64,000 nucleotides of DNA. Origin: Puniceicoccus vermicola. Its GTDB lineage: Bacteria > Verrucomicrobiota > Verrucomicrobiia > Opitutales > Puniceicoccaceae. The notes below the pieces were generated by a model. It did not search any database. It was not told where the DNA came from and saw only the letters and a list, made by a program, of their open reading frames with translations. Of this stretch, positions 25,819-34,606 are shown piece by piece. A program made the position numbers and the translations under genes. The stretch's first letter is position 1; each line of letters starts with the position of its first letter. The stretch is taken from assembly GCF_014230055.1 (NCBI RefSeq), contig NZ_JACHVA010000081.1, positions 27,883 through 91,882 on the forward strand. Reading direction: 5' to 3'.

Positions 25819-26550
25819 TCACCAGCGGAGTATCCGCTCAAAAAACCGCTGAGCCTCCTCCGTACGAGGCTGGTCGATCACCTGCTGAGGCGGTCCCGTC
25901 TCGAGAATTTTTCCATCGTGGAGAAACCACAACTCATCCGCAACTTCTCGGGCGAATCCGATTTCGTGGGTCACCAAGACCAAATCACGGTCCTCCTCCC
26001 GAACCTCCCGGATCGCTTCGAGGACTTCGTAGGTCATTTCCGGATCCAAGGCTGACGTTGGCTCGTCGAAAAAGAGCAACTCGGGCTGAATCGCCATCGC
26101 CCGCGCAATCGCTACCCTCTGCCTCTGCCCTCCGGAAAGGGCTCCCGGCTTCTTCCCAGCGTGAGCGAGCAGCTGGAAGCGATTGAGATGGGTCTCCGCC
26201 CGCTGTCGTGCTTCCTCGGGCGAGCAACCATGCACCTTCACCAGCGGAAGAGTGATATTCGCCAAGGCTGAAAGATGCGGGAAGAGATTGAAGGCCTGAA
26301 AAACGGTGCCGACCCGGCGGCGATACGCGAGAAGATCCTTCTCCCGGAAAGACATCGGCCCCCCCGACCAGAGAACCTGTCCTTCATCGGGACGCAAGAG
26401 CCCCGACAAGACTCGCAGGAGCGTCGATTTTCCCCCACCTGAAGGACCCACGACTGCCAGAACGCGGGTCTCCGAAATTTCTGCCGACATTCTGCGGAGC
26501 ACCTCGCTCTCTCCGAATCGCAAAGACAACTGGTCGACCTTCAGCTTCAT
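25819..26550 (-). CDS. Polar amino-acid ABC transporter ATP-binding protein
   Basis: The 243-residue ATPase has Walker A GPSGGGKST near residue 35, Q-loop FQAFNLFPHLSALANI, signature LSGGQRQRVAIARAM, Walker B LLFFDEPTSALD and switch THEIGFAREVADE. The HLSALANI and IGFAREVAD segments mark the GlnQ/HisP group that imports polar amino acids. Its start overlaps the permease stop (ATGA). It is last in a three-gene operon read as binding protein, permease, ATPase. The exact amino acid is not determinable. Confidence 0.92.
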   Translation of the reverse strand: MKLKVDQLSLRFGESEVLRRMSAEISETRVLAVVGPSGGGKSTLLRVLSGLLRPDEGQVLWSGGPMSFREKDLLAYRRRVGTVFQAFNLFPHLSALANITLPLVKVHGCSPEEARQRAETHLNRFQLLAHAGKKPGALSGGQRQRVAIARAMAIQPELLFFDEPTSALDPEMTYEVLEAIREVREEDRDLVLVTHEIGFAREVADELWFLHDGKILETGPPQQVIDQPRTEEAQRFFERILRW

Positions 26551-27338
26551 GACGGATGCTTCAGACGCTCCTCCATACGTCGGGAAAACAGGGAAATCGG
26601 GAGAGTTAAAATCAAATAGCCGCAGGCCAGCGGTAGAAAACTCTCGAAGGCACTGAAGGTGAAAGAATTCACCTCCTGAGCGTTCAACGTCAGCTCATTC
26701 ACCGCAATGATCGAAAGGAGCGAACTATCTTTGATCAAAGACGCAAACTGCCCGCTCAACGGAGGCAACGTCTGCCGGATCGCCTGAGGTAGAATAACAA
26801 ATCGGAGGGTTTGCCACCGCGTGAATCCCACGGCCCGGGCACTTTCCCGTTGTGATGCTGAAACATTCTCAATGCCCGCACGAAAAATCTCCGCGATGTA
26901 GGCTCCGGAGAAAAGCGACAGCGCCAAAACCCCGACCATATACCGATTGGAAATCCCATATCCGTCGGCAACGATGTAAAAAAAGATGAGAATCTGGACC
27001 AGAAACGGCGTCCCCCGAATCAATTCCACATACACGGTCGAAAGGCTCCGCAAGATATAGACCGGCGACGACCGCGCGAGTGCCACCCCAAAGCCGAGAA
27101 CCGCGCTCAGGAACAACGCCGCTGCTGAAATCCAGACCGTGGTAATCCATCCGTTGAGGAACTTCTGCCGATATTCCCAGACGCCCTCCCAATTCCAGGC
27201 ATAATCCAGTTGCAAGAAAGCAAAGCTGAAAAACGCGGCCAATCCGAGAAAGGCGACCGCCCATCCGAGACATTGCCCGGTGAGAGACGGTTTCACGCCC
27301 GGAATCTCGGATTTTTTCCAGATGGAGAGAAAAGCCAT
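26547..27338 (-). CDS. Polar amino-acid ABC transporter permease
   Basis: This 263-residue HisM/GlnP-type permease has about five to six membrane helices. It has the family motifs VYVELIRGTPFLVQILIFF, the coupling loop SARAVGFTRWQTLRFVILPQA and LIKDSSLLSIIAVNELT. An extra N-terminal helix (about 24-45) precedes the periplasmic entry. It lies 13 bases after the binding protein and overlaps the ATPase start by four bases. The motifs are complete, so it should be functional. Confidence 0.92.
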   Translation of the reverse strand: MAFLSIWKKSEIPGVKPSLTGQCLGWAVAFLGLAAFFSFAFLQLDYAWNWEGVWEYRQKFLNGWITTVWISAAALFLSAVLGFGVALARSSPVYILRSLSTVYVELIRGTPFLVQILIFFYIVADGYGISNRYMVGVLALSLFSGAYIAEIFRAGIENVSASQRESARAVGFTRWQTLRFVILPQAIRQTLPPLSGQFASLIKDSSLLSIIAVNELTLNAQEVNSFTFSAFESFLPLACGYLILTLPISLFSRRMEERLKHPS

Positions 27339-27351
27339 TCAGCGAAACAAA

Positions 27352-28152
27352 CTAAAAGACAAAGGGATAGCCCAACTCCGCAAAGGCCTCCTTCTGCTCT
27401 GACAAATAGCGATCACCCAAGTCGTCAAACCCACCGGAAGCCCGAAACTCCGCAAGAAAAGTATTCACCGAATCTAGGAGAGACTGATTCCCCTTTTTTA
27501 CCCCGATCGCCCAATACTCTTTGCGAAAGGGGTCGAGGAGAGCACGGGTGGAGTCCGGATTGCGCTGCCAATGCTTGAAAGTCGACATCTGGTCGTAGAT
27601 GAACGCATCGGCCTTGCCTTGGACCACCTCAAGCACCGCCGCCGACTCCTTATCAAGAACCAGAACCCTCGATCTCGGCAGATTTCTCATCGCGTAGAGA
27701 TGCCCAGTCGTCCCCTGCTTCACCGCCACCACCGAGCCATCGCCAACATCATCGATCGATTCGATCCCGGAGTCCTTTCCCACCAGAAGAGTCAGACCCG
27801 TGGTCAAATAGGGGTCCGAAAAATCAATCGCCCGCGCCCGCTCCTCCGTTTGGGTCATTGAGGAGAGAATGAGGTCAATCTTTCCGGTTCTCAGTGCTGG
27901 AATGAGCCCCTGGAAAGGAATATTCCGAATCTCGACCGGACGATCCAAAAACTCTCCCAACGCCTCGGCGATCGCCACGCTCACCCCATCCGGAGCTCCC
28001 GCGGCATCAGTCATCTCAAACGGAGGATAGGCCAGCTCCATTCCGACCCGCAAAGGGTCTTGGGCTTTCTCCGCAAAAAGACAGAAAGGAAAAAGGAGAA
28101 GGAGAAAAGTACGGCGCAAAATCCCAGCGGACATGCTCATAGAGTTGCCCAT
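27352..28152 (-). CDS. Polar amino-acid ABC transporter substrate-binding protein
   Basis: A periplasmic binding protein of the family-3 type. A signal peptide (FLLLLFPFCLFAEKA) precedes RVGMELAYPPFEMTDAAG, then GVSVAIAEALGEFL, a DLILSSMTQTEERARAIDFS segment and YLTTGLTLLVGKD. These are the classic lobes of GlnH/HisJ proteins, and the conserved Asp and Arg bind the amino-acid groups. An in-frame TTG at 28170 was rejected in favour of ATG at 28152; ATGs at 28140 and 28134 are also possible. It leads the transporter operon, downstream of kdsA. Confidence 0.9.
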   Translation of the reverse strand: MGNSMSMSAGILRRTFLLLLFPFCLFAEKAQDPLRVGMELAYPPFEMTDAAGAPDGVSVAIAEALGEFLDRPVEIRNIPFQGLIPALRTGKIDLILSSMTQTEERARAIDFSDPYLTTGLTLLVGKDSGIESIDDVGDGSVVAVKQGTTGHLYAMRNLPRSRVLVLDKESAAVLEVVQGKADAFIYDQMSTFKHWQRNPDSTRALLDPFRKEYWAIGVKKGNQSLLDSVNTFLAEFRASGGFDDLGDRYLSEQKEAFAELGYPFVF

Positions 28153-28221
28153 CCTCGCGAAGAAATCCAATCGAATCCAAAGTTTCCCGCCCCACCCTCA
28201 GGAAAAGGCCGACCCCAAAGG

Positions 28222-29067
28222 CTAACTCAAATCCAGATCGGGCTGTCCTTTCACCAAGCGATCCACCTCGATCACCTGTTGCAGGAACGGCTCGAAAGCC
28301 GATAGAGGCAACGCACTCGGACCATCGCACAAAGCCTTATCCGGATTCGGATGAGTTTCGAGAAAGAGCCCCGCGATCTTCTGGGAAACCCCGGCCTTCG
28401 CCAATTGCAAGGCAGCCTCCCGACGCCCTCCCGAAGAACTCTCCCGCCCCCCAGGCACCTGCAAAGAATGCGTAACATCAAAAACCACCGGAGCTCCAAG
28501 ATTCTTCATCACCCCAAATCCCAGCATGTCCACCACCAGATTGTGATAACCAAACGAAACCCCACGCTCACAGAGAAGAATCCGCTCATTCCCACACTCC
28601 GCAAATTTCGTCAAAATATGACGCATATCATCCGGCGCCAAAAACTGCCCCTTCTTCACCTGAATAACCGTCCCAGCCCGAGCCAAAGACTTCACCAAGT
28701 CGGTTTGGCGACAGAGAAAAGCCGGCAATTGCAAAATATCACAAACCTCAGCCGCCGGCTTCGCCTGAAAAGGCTCATGAACATCCGAAATCACCGGAAC
28801 CCCAAACTTCGCCTTCACCGCCGCCAAGATCTCCAATCCCTTCTCCAAACCGGGCCCGCGAAACGAATGAATAGAAGACCGATTCGCCTTATCAAAAGAA
28901 GCCTTAAAAACATAAGGAACCCCCAAACGCCCCGTAACCTCGACCATCGTCTCAGCCACCTCAAAAGCCAGATCCTCCGACTCCAAAACATTAATCCCCG
29001 CCATCAAGACCAGGGGGCCATCATTGGAAAATGAAATCGAATCCGAAAGAGAAACAGTCTCAGCCAT
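28222..29067 (-). CDS. kdsA: 3-deoxy-8-phosphooctulonate synthase (Kdo-8-phosphate synthase)
   Basis: The 281-residue enzyme joins phosphoenolpyruvate and arabinose-5-phosphate to make Kdo-8-phosphate for lipopolysaccharide. It shows [72 protein letters not shown] and [14 protein letters not shown], all diagnostic. At the position that binds metal in metallo-enzymes (Cys) it has Asn26 (AGINVLES), so it belongs to the metal-independent class like the E. coli enzyme. It supports a Gram-negative host with Kdo. It has a 51-69-base gap to the transporter genes and may share their transcript. Confidence 0.97.
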   Translation of the reverse strand: MAETVSLSDSISFSNDGPLVLMAGINVLESEDLAFEVAETMVEVTGRLGVPYVFKASFDKANRSSIHSFRGPGLEKGLEILAAVKAKFGVPVISDVHEPFQAKPAAEVCDILQLPAFLCRQTDLVKSLARAGTVIQVKKGQFLAPDDMRHILTKFAECGNERILLCERGVSFGYHNLVVDMLGFGVMKNLGAPVVFDVTHSLQVPGGRESSSGGRREAALQLAKAGVSQKIAGLFLETHPNPDKALCDGPSALPLSAFEPFLQQVIEVDRLVKGQPDLDLS

Positions 29068-29149
29068 CCCCTCAGGCTGCGATCCCCCGCTCTAGAAGCA
29101 AGCCGGGAAGATAATTCTTTTATTTTTTAAACCTGGTTAAAAAAGTATC

Positions 29150-29163
29150 GCCATAGGTATGGC
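29150..29163. repeat. Short perfect hairpin just upstream of transposase copy 1
   Basis: GCCATA (29150-29155) pairs with TATGGC (29158-29163) around GG, ending 19 bases before the transposase ATG. Transposases of this family act on short REP-like hairpins, so this may be a recognition site or a translational control element. Only one copy was noticed nearby. Confidence 0.4.
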
Positions 29164-29182
29164 TCACTGTTTCTATTAGTGC

Positions 29183-30133
29183 ATGAGAAGAAAACGGATT
29201 CAGCTCGAAGGACAAACAGCCTACTACCATGTGATGAGTCGAACGGTGAACGGAGAGGCTCTCTTTGGCGACCGGGAGAGGGAGGTTTTGCGGAAGATGA
29301 TCTGGCAGGTGGCTGATTTCTCGGGGATCCGGGTGGTTACTTATGCGGTGATGAAGAACCACTTCCATGTATTGGTAGAGGTGCCGGCGGAGGTTGACAT
29401 TTCGGATGCGGAGTTGGTGCGCCGGTATCGTCGGCTTTATCCGAAGCCTACGCCCTGGAATCCGATGCGGGCTGAGGTTTTGGAGGGGCATCTCCGGGAT
29501 GATTCTTCCGAAGGGAGGGATTTGCGGAAGAGTCTTTTGCGACGGATGGGGGATGTTTCCTGGATGATGAAGACTCTGAAGCAGCGGTTTACGCTTTGGT
29601 TTAACCGGTCGCGGGATCGTTTTGGACCGCTTTGGTGTGAGCGGTTTAAGAGTGTTCTGGTGGAAGGGGATCGTTGGGCGCTGCGGACGGTGGCTGCCTA
29701 TATCGACTTAAATGCGGTTCGGGCGGGGTTGGTGTCAGATCCTAAGGATTACCGGTTTTGTGGGTATGCCGAGGCATTGGGCGGGGGCCGGATGGCTCGG
29801 GCTGGGCTTTCGGTTGTGGATAAGGATCTGGCTGGGTATCGGCAGACTTTGTATGGAGTCGGGGCCGGGGAGAAGGCTGAGAAGAAGTCGATTTCTCGGG
29901 AAGAAGCGGTGCGGGTTCTGGAAGAGGAGAAGGGGAAACTGCCCTTGTCTGTGGTTTTGCGGTGCCGGGTGCGGTACTTTACGGACGGGATGGTACTGGG
30001 TTCGCCCTCGTTTGTGGAGGAGCAGGTTCAGGGAGATCCTGGGAAGCGTCCCAAGCGGGCGCATGCAATGTCTGGTGCAGACTGGGGTGGTCTGGCTGTG
30101 GGAACTGGGTTGCGGGCTAAGCTGTTTGGTTAA
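29183..30133 (+). CDS. REP-associated-type Y1 transposase (RAYT-like), copy 1
   Basis: This 316-residue protein has the HUH motif HFHVLVEV near residue 60 and the catalytic-Tyr segment AYIDLNAVRAGLV, hallmarks of single-stranded-DNA Y1 transposases of the RAYT/TnpA_REP group. Early landmarks are YYHVMSRTVNGEALF and VTYAVMKNHFH. A C-terminal ~100 residues beyond the core are shared with the copy at 56673-57629. By eye the two proteins are about four-fifths identical. The coding strand is strikingly G/T-rich at third positions, unlike the C-rich neighbours, a sign of transfer. It stands alone between kdsA and mlaD without long terminal repeats. Confidence 0.92.
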   Translation: MRRKRIQLEGQTAYYHVMSRTVNGEALFGDREREVLRKMIWQVADFSGIRVVTYAVMKNHFHVLVEVPAEVDISDAELVRRYRRLYPKPTPWNPMRAEVLEGHLRDDSSEGRDLRKSLLRRMGDVSWMMKTLKQRFTLWFNRSRDRFGPLWCERFKSVLVEGDRWALRTVAAYIDLNAVRAGLVSDPKDYRFCGYAEALGGGRMARAGLSVVDKDLAGYRQTLYGVGAGEKAEKKSISREEAVRVLEEEKGKLPLSVVLRCRVRYFTDGMVLGSPSFVEEQVQGDPGKRPKRAHAMSGADWGGLAVGTGLRAKLFG

Positions 30134-30171
30134 AAACGGCGTTGTTTCCTCGATCAGCTTAGTCGGCTATC

Positions 30172-30185
30172 CCCGTTCATACGGG
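30172..30185. repeat. Hairpin downstream of transposase copy 1
   Basis: CCCGT (30172-30176) pairs with ACGGG (30181-30185) around a TCAT loop, in the 69-base gap between the convergent transposase and mlaD genes. It could be a REP-like target or a weak terminator for either gene; no T tract follows on either strand. Confidence 0.4.
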
Positions 30186-30202
30186 TCTCGTGGGAGGCCT
30201 TC

Positions 30203-31189
30203 TTAAAAGAGAGCCCCGGTCACCACACCCACTGCTGAGATCGGGCCGGAATCGTTCACACTATCCAGAGTTCGACTTGCCTTCCGCACAACCGATTGAA
30301 CCTCAAAGTAAATGGTGTCATCACTCAAGAGTCGGCCGATGGTGGAGTTGGGATCGTTCAACCGAGCTGAGAATTCTTGGACGTTCGCGATCGTGCTCTT
30401 CAATTCGTTGGCAATCTGATCGCCGTAGAGAAGCTCTCCGAGCGAACCCTCGCCACTCTTCACGTGGTCGACGATGCCCTGCACTCCGGCAAGCATTTCA
30501 TCGGCTTGACCGGCGGCGGATTTGATCTCGGCCACGGTCGCCATGAGCTCGTTGTAGCCTTCATCCTCGAAAAGAAGCTTACCCACGGTCCCCTTCCCTT
30601 CACTCAGCTGGGTTGTGATTATTTCGATGTTCTCAAGTGAGCTTCCAATGCGTCCCCGATTTTCCTTAATCATGCCTCCCAGTTCGGCAAATAATCCGTC
30701 TCCTTGGCCGCTAAACATTCCGCCAATGTCTGATAGCGCACCATCGATGCGGTCGGCCACGGCACCTACTTCCTCGAAGATTTGGTTAATGTCGACAGAA
30801 GGTTTGGTTTTGATCTCCTCACCGGGCTTCAGAGGATCGCTAAAACTCTTACCCATTTCGATCGAAACGAAGTTTGTTCCCAAAAGACCCGCCATGGAAA
30901 CGGAGGCCACTGAATCGGTAGGGATTTCGTATTGTTTCTGAATAGACAATTTGGCCACGGCCTGGCCCTCCTTCAATGAGGTGCCGATTACGGTTCCGAC
31001 CTTCACACCGGACATCCGGACGTCGTCACCCACCCGCAACTGCAAGATGTTATTGAAAGGGGCGTCAATGGGATAACCTTCTGCGCTGGCTGAGCCGGCT
31101 TTGTTCAAAGAGGTGTAAACGAAATAGGTGATCACCAAACCGATGATAAAAAACAGCCCTACTCCACTGTATTGTGCTTTGTCGCTCAT
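30203..31189 (-). CDS. mlaD: MlaD-like MCE-domain lipid transport protein
   Basis: The 328-residue protein has one N-terminal membrane helix (about 9-27) and a single MCE domain (about 40-120) with NNILQLRVGDDVRMSGVKVG and SMAGLLGTNFVSIEMG. A long helical region follows with repeated GEGSLGELLYGD / GKGTVGKLLFEDE-type segments. MlaD forms the periplasmic ring of the Mla phospholipid transporter. It is last in mlaE-mlaF-mlaD, 11 bases after mlaF. The C-terminal tail is longer than E. coli MlaD (about 180 residues) and resembles the MCE proteins with coiled-coil tails common outside Proteobacteria. Confidence 0.9.
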   Translation of the reverse strand: MSDKAQYSGVGLFFIIGLVITYFVYTSLNKAGSASAEGYPIDAPFNNILQLRVGDDVRMSGVKVGTVIGTSLKEGQAVAKLSIQKQYEIPTDSVASVSMAGLLGTNFVSIEMGKSFSDPLKPGEEIKTKPSVDINQIFEEVGAVADRIDGALSDIGGMFSGQGDGLFAELGGMIKENRGRIGSSLENIEIITTQLSEGKGTVGKLLFEDEGYNELMATVAEIKSAAGQADEMLAGVQGIVDHVKSGEGSLGELLYGDQIANELKSTIANVQEFSARLNDPNSTIGRLLSDDTIYFEVQSVVRKASRTLDSVNDSGPISAVGVVTGALF

Positions 31190-31200
31190 TTGACTTTTCC

Positions 31201-31980
31201 TTAATTTTGTCGGCGGAACCGGGGATTCTCAATATCGATCTCCGGTCTAAAAAATTCCTCAATTTCTTCTGATTTGGTTCCCATCACTTCTTCAGCGGTT
31301 CCTGTCGCGCGGATGGTTCCGTTTTTCAGAAGGATCATGCGATCCGAAATGTTTGCGGCCAGATCGCGGTCGTGGGAGACGACAATGCTGGTAACGTTCA
31401 GCTCTTCCCGAAGAGTGGCAATGACTTCGCTGATGGTCGCCGCCATGGTGGGATCGAGCTCGGAGGTCGGCTCATCGTAGAGCAAGAGCTGTGGCTCCAT
31501 CACTAATGATCGAGCAATCGCGACCCGTTTGCGCATGCCTCCGCTCAGTTCGGCCGGAATCTTATCCGCGGCCTCCTTCAGTGAAAGCATCTCCAAGGCC
31601 TCCTCCACCTTTTCCCGAATTTCCGGCTCTTTGGCCAAACGATGTTCCCGCGGATAAAAAGCGAGGTTATCGAAAACCGACATACTGTTGAAAAGTGCGC
31701 CTGCCTGAAAAACCAATGCGGTTTTCACTTTGTGATGGGTGAGAGGATCACTCGCGTCCATGTCCCCGATCAAGACCCGCCCATCCGTGGGTTTCAGGAG
31801 GCCGATCAACGTCCGCAGGAGGACGGATTTCCCGGAACCACTGGGGCCCATGATGACAAAAATCTCCCCTTCCTTGACCGAGAAGCTCACATCGGAAATG
31901 ACCTGGGCCTCTCCGAAGCGCACCCCCACTCCCTCTGCGGTAACGGATATGGATTTCTTTTCTGAACGCACTGAAGACAT
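31201..31980 (-). CDS. mlaF: MlaF-like ABC ATPase
   Basis: This 259-residue ATPase has Walker A GPSGSGKS near residue 46, the signature LSGGMRKRVAIARSL, Walker B LLLYDEPTSELDP and SHDRDLAANISDRM. The GGMRKR signature and TSELDP are characteristic of MlaF/MKL-type ATPases for MCE systems. Five bases separate it from mlaE and 11 from mlaD, forming a tight operon. It powers phospholipid movement between the membranes with MlaE as permease. No MlaB STAS protein is encoded nearby. Confidence 0.92.
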   Translation of the reverse strand: MSSVRSEKKSISVTAEGVGVRFGEAQVISDVSFSVKEGEIFVIMGPSGSGKSVLLRTLIGLLKPTDGRVLIGDMDASDPLTHHKVKTALVFQAGALFNSMSVFDNLAFYPREHRLAKEPEIREKVEEALEMLSLKEAADKIPAELSGGMRKRVAIARSLVMEPQLLLYDEPTSELDPTMAATISEVIATLREELNVTSIVVSHDRDLAANISDRMILLKNGTIRATGTAEEVMGTKSEEIEEFFRPEIDIENPRFRRQN

Positions 31981-31985
31981 GATTA

Positions 31986-32741
31986 CTAAAGAAGAGCCTG
32001 GGTGATGAAGTAATCGGTAAAGAGGATAAAGATCATGGAGATCACGACCGAACGCGTAACTGAGAAACCAATTTCACGCGGCCCACCACTTGTATTGAGG
32101 CCCTGCGCACAAGCGATCAGAATGACAAAGAAACCAAAAATCTGCCCTTTGATGAGCCCGTCAGTGACGTCCTCCCGGGTAAGAAAATCCAACATCCCCC
32201 GCCAATAGATGGTTGGGGAAAGAGAGATAAAGTTCACATACTTCGCTACGACCATGCCGCCAAACCATCCAATGAAAATGGAAAACATGGTCAGCGGCGG
32301 GGTGATTAGAAATGCGGCGACCAAACGGGGCATGACGAGAATTTTCTCGGGAGAAATATTCATCGTCTGAAGGGCATCAATCTCCTGATACACTTTCATC
32401 GAGGCCAACTCGGCCGTGGTCGCAGATCCGACCCGGCCCGATAGGAGGAAGGCGGTCATCACTGGCGCCAATTCCCGGCAAAGCGAAAGCCCCACAATCG
32501 AACCGATAAACGACTGGGCTCCGACTTGCTGCAACGCAAAGCCGGTTTGCAGAGCCAGAACTGCCCCGATGAAGAAACTCAGAATCGCCACGATCGGGAA
32601 GGTCTTGTACCCCATCTCGAAGCAATACAACAAGACTCGGTTCAACTGCCGTGGCAGTGCAGGAAGATACCGCAACGCCGTCCCCAAGAGAACGACATGG
32701 TATCCCACATCATCTAAATAGCCTTTCGCTCGCTTAATCAT
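31986..32741 (-). CDS. mlaE: MlaE-like permease
   Basis: The permease (251 residues from ATG 32741) matches MlaE/YrbE: helices with FFIGAVLALQTGFALQQVG, the family segment LSLCRELAPVMTAFLLSGRVGSA cut across two helices, ELASMKVYQEIDALQTM and late helices around GQIFGFFVILIACAQG. I preferred ATG at 32741 over a TTG at 32750. It pairs with MlaF and MlaD. The preceding co-oriented gene, 71 bases upstream, encodes a secreted aromatic-repeat protein that may belong to the same transcript. Confidence 0.92.
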   Translation of the reverse strand: MIKRAKGYLDDVGYHVVLLGTALRYLPALPRQLNRVLLYCFEMGYKTFPIVAILSFFIGAVLALQTGFALQQVGAQSFIGSIVGLSLCRELAPVMTAFLLSGRVGSATTAELASMKVYQEIDALQTMNISPEKILVMPRLVAAFLITPPLTMFSIFIGWFGGMVVAKYVNFISLSPTIYWRGMLDFLTREDVTDGLIKGQIFGFFVILIACAQGLNTSGGPREIGFSVTRSVVISMIFILFTDYFITQALL

Positions 32742-32812
32742 CCTGCCCAAAAATTAGATTGCCGGAAATTCCCGCTGCGTCGAATCCAGAAAGCAATTCA
32801 TTCGATTCTTAC

Positions 32813-34276
32813 TCATAGGGTAAACCAGAAAAGTTTCCAATCGGTCTCGTCACCGACTCGTTTCCTTCCAAACAATCCGTGAAGGATTGAAAATCCCCCC
32901 TCTTCTTCTCCCGTTCTCACATCGAGAATCGGACCGAGGGTAAATCGGTGACCCACCTCCTTCTTCTCCACAGTCACGAGATTGAAAACAAAACTGTGCC
33001 GCCAGGTATCGAGTTCGCTGTTCCCGTCGTAGCGGTAAATGGCAAACAAGGGCGAATAGACGTCCCGAATGACCTCGTTGTGCTTGAACCACGGCTGGAA
33101 GGGCGTGAAGAGCTGAAACTGCTTCCGCCCCTGCCCATTATTCCCCATCGAAAACCAGGGCCAAGCGTAGGTTTTGGAGGCGCTGAAATCCACATTCGGA
33201 TCGCGCGCAGTCTGAAATTCCGCCCAATACAGGAAATAGAGAAAGCTCCAATTGGAAACATTGAGTTGCTCGGTCTGCCATGTCCGGCGCTTGAGCAAGG
33301 GCCACATCCACCATTGCTTGTCCACGCCATTGCGAATGGAACGGGTGTAAAACGGACCCCAGCGATTGACGTAAGGGGTTCCTCGGCCCTGCACCAGAAA
33401 CGGCCAGAAATACCGGGTTTCATGATAATCCGGCTCCTGCTGATCCGTATACCCAAAGAATGGCCAGAAGAAATTCTCCTGCACCATATTGGGACGTTTC
33501 TCATAGGTGTAGAACGGCAGAAACCCGTAATTCACGGTAGGCTCCTCAGCGCCGAGGTTCTTCACCTGATGATAAATCAGCGGCCAGAGGAGATACTTGT
33601 AGCTATAGTGCCCGGGGCGTTTGTAGGTCCCGAAAAAAGGCCAGAAGGCAAAACCGCTACTGCCCGCACCTCTCCGGTGAAAGATGAAAGGCCAAGGCGT
33701 CCCGTAACTGGTTTCTCCATTATTTTCCCATTCCGTATAAAACGGGAAGAGGACCCACTTTACCCGATCAAAAAAGAATCGGTCTTTGATCTCTCCGTAA
33801 AACGGGAGAATTCCCCAGTAGCTGAAGGCCGGGGTGTGCGGATAGTCGTAATCAAAATAGAAGGGAAAGATCTCGAACGTGCTGCTATCCATTTCTCCGT
33901 TCGTCTGATAGCGGGAGCCCCGAATCAGGTAGAAAAGATTCCAGTAATATCCTGGGTCTGTCGCCCGGTAACTGTAGAACGGATAGAAGATGTAAAGGCT
34001 CCGAGGATTCAACGGCGCATTTTCCGTATACCGGATTCCAAAAGGCCTCACCGCCGTCCAATCTTGCTCGGGAGAAGTGTATTCTTCCACGAACGGTCCG
34101 AGAAATTGATCACGCCGCTGCGGCCCCGAAGGCCCCTCTTCCTCAAGATTCACCCAGAAAGGCCAATAATTCTCTCCAACTTGCCAAACCGCCTTCGCAG
34201 ACAGACAAGAGAAAAGAAATACGGAGGCCCCAAACGCCCACAGGCGCCAAGCTCGAACTGTGAAAAGGAATATCAT
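32813..34276 (-). CDS. Secreted aromatic-repeat protein of unknown function (WPF-type repeats)
   Basis: I do not recognise this 487-residue family. A hydrophobic N-terminus (about 5-29, ending LSAKA) looks like a signal peptide. The mature part is built of at least fourteen short clusters of the form [FWLI]-P-[FW]-[FYIL], for example FYPFYS, IFPFYF, ILPFYG, LFPFYT, FWPFFG, FLPFYT, MWPLLK and AWPWFS, spaced about 15-35 residues apart with charged turns between. Alternating aromatic strands suggest a beta-barrel or beta-propeller at the outer membrane. It is upstream of mlaE on the same strand, so it could be an outer-membrane partner of the Mla system; that is inference. Confidence 0.7.
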   Translation of the reverse strand: MIFLFTVRAWRLWAFGASVFLFSCLSAKAVWQVGENYWPFWVNLEEEGPSGPQRRDQFLGPFVEEYTSPEQDWTAVRPFGIRYTENAPLNPRSLYIFYPFYSYRATDPGYYWNLFYLIRGSRYQTNGEMDSSTFEIFPFYFDYDYPHTPAFSYWGILPFYGEIKDRFFFDRVKWVLFPFYTEWENNGETSYGTPWPFIFHRRGAGSSGFAFWPFFGTYKRPGHYSYKYLLWPLIYHQVKNLGAEEPTVNYGFLPFYTYEKRPNMVQENFFWPFFGYTDQQEPDYHETRYFWPFLVQGRGTPYVNRWGPFYTRSIRNGVDKQWWMWPLLKRRTWQTEQLNVSNWSFLYFLYWAEFQTARDPNVDFSASKTYAWPWFSMGNNGQGRKQFQLFTPFQPWFKHNEVIRDVYSPLFAIYRYDGNSELDTWRHSFVFNLVTVEKKEVGHRFTLGPILDVRTGEEEGGFSILHGLFGRKRVGDETDWKLFWFTL

Positions 34277-34606
34277 CTAACTCAAACCAGAGCGATCGAC
34301 CCCACCGAGGGCATCGCCCGGAAAGGGGCAAGAAACCGATTAAGAAGCGACAAAATTTCCCAGTTTGCAAACTCTGAATGCACTCTGTCGCCTCGTCTTG
34401 AGAGAAAGAATCAAGAAGGTCTCCTTTCCCCCATTTTCCGTCGACAATCCTCAGGGCGGCGACTCTTCTCTCTAACGTCGCTCGAGTTTTCCCGATTTCC
34501 TCAGGGAATCCCCCACGAAGCCCGAGAAAACCTACGATTCCATGGTTGCCATCCCCTCGATATCCGAGCATGATTTCAAGCTTTTCTCCAAAACTACCAC
34601 TTCCCA
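34277..34606. other. Intergenic region before argF with a 12-bp palindrome
   Basis: This 330-base region separates the divergent aromatic-repeat gene and argF. No gene is supported. It contains the perfect palindrome AGTTTGCAAACT at 34362-34373, which could be an operator for either side. I saw no terminator, riboswitch or clear -35/-10 pair. Confidence 0.45.

Noticed and set aside
32948..34573. Plus-strand 541-residue open frame
   Set aside because: Antisense to the aromatic-repeat gene, whose repeats and signal peptide exist only in the minus frame.
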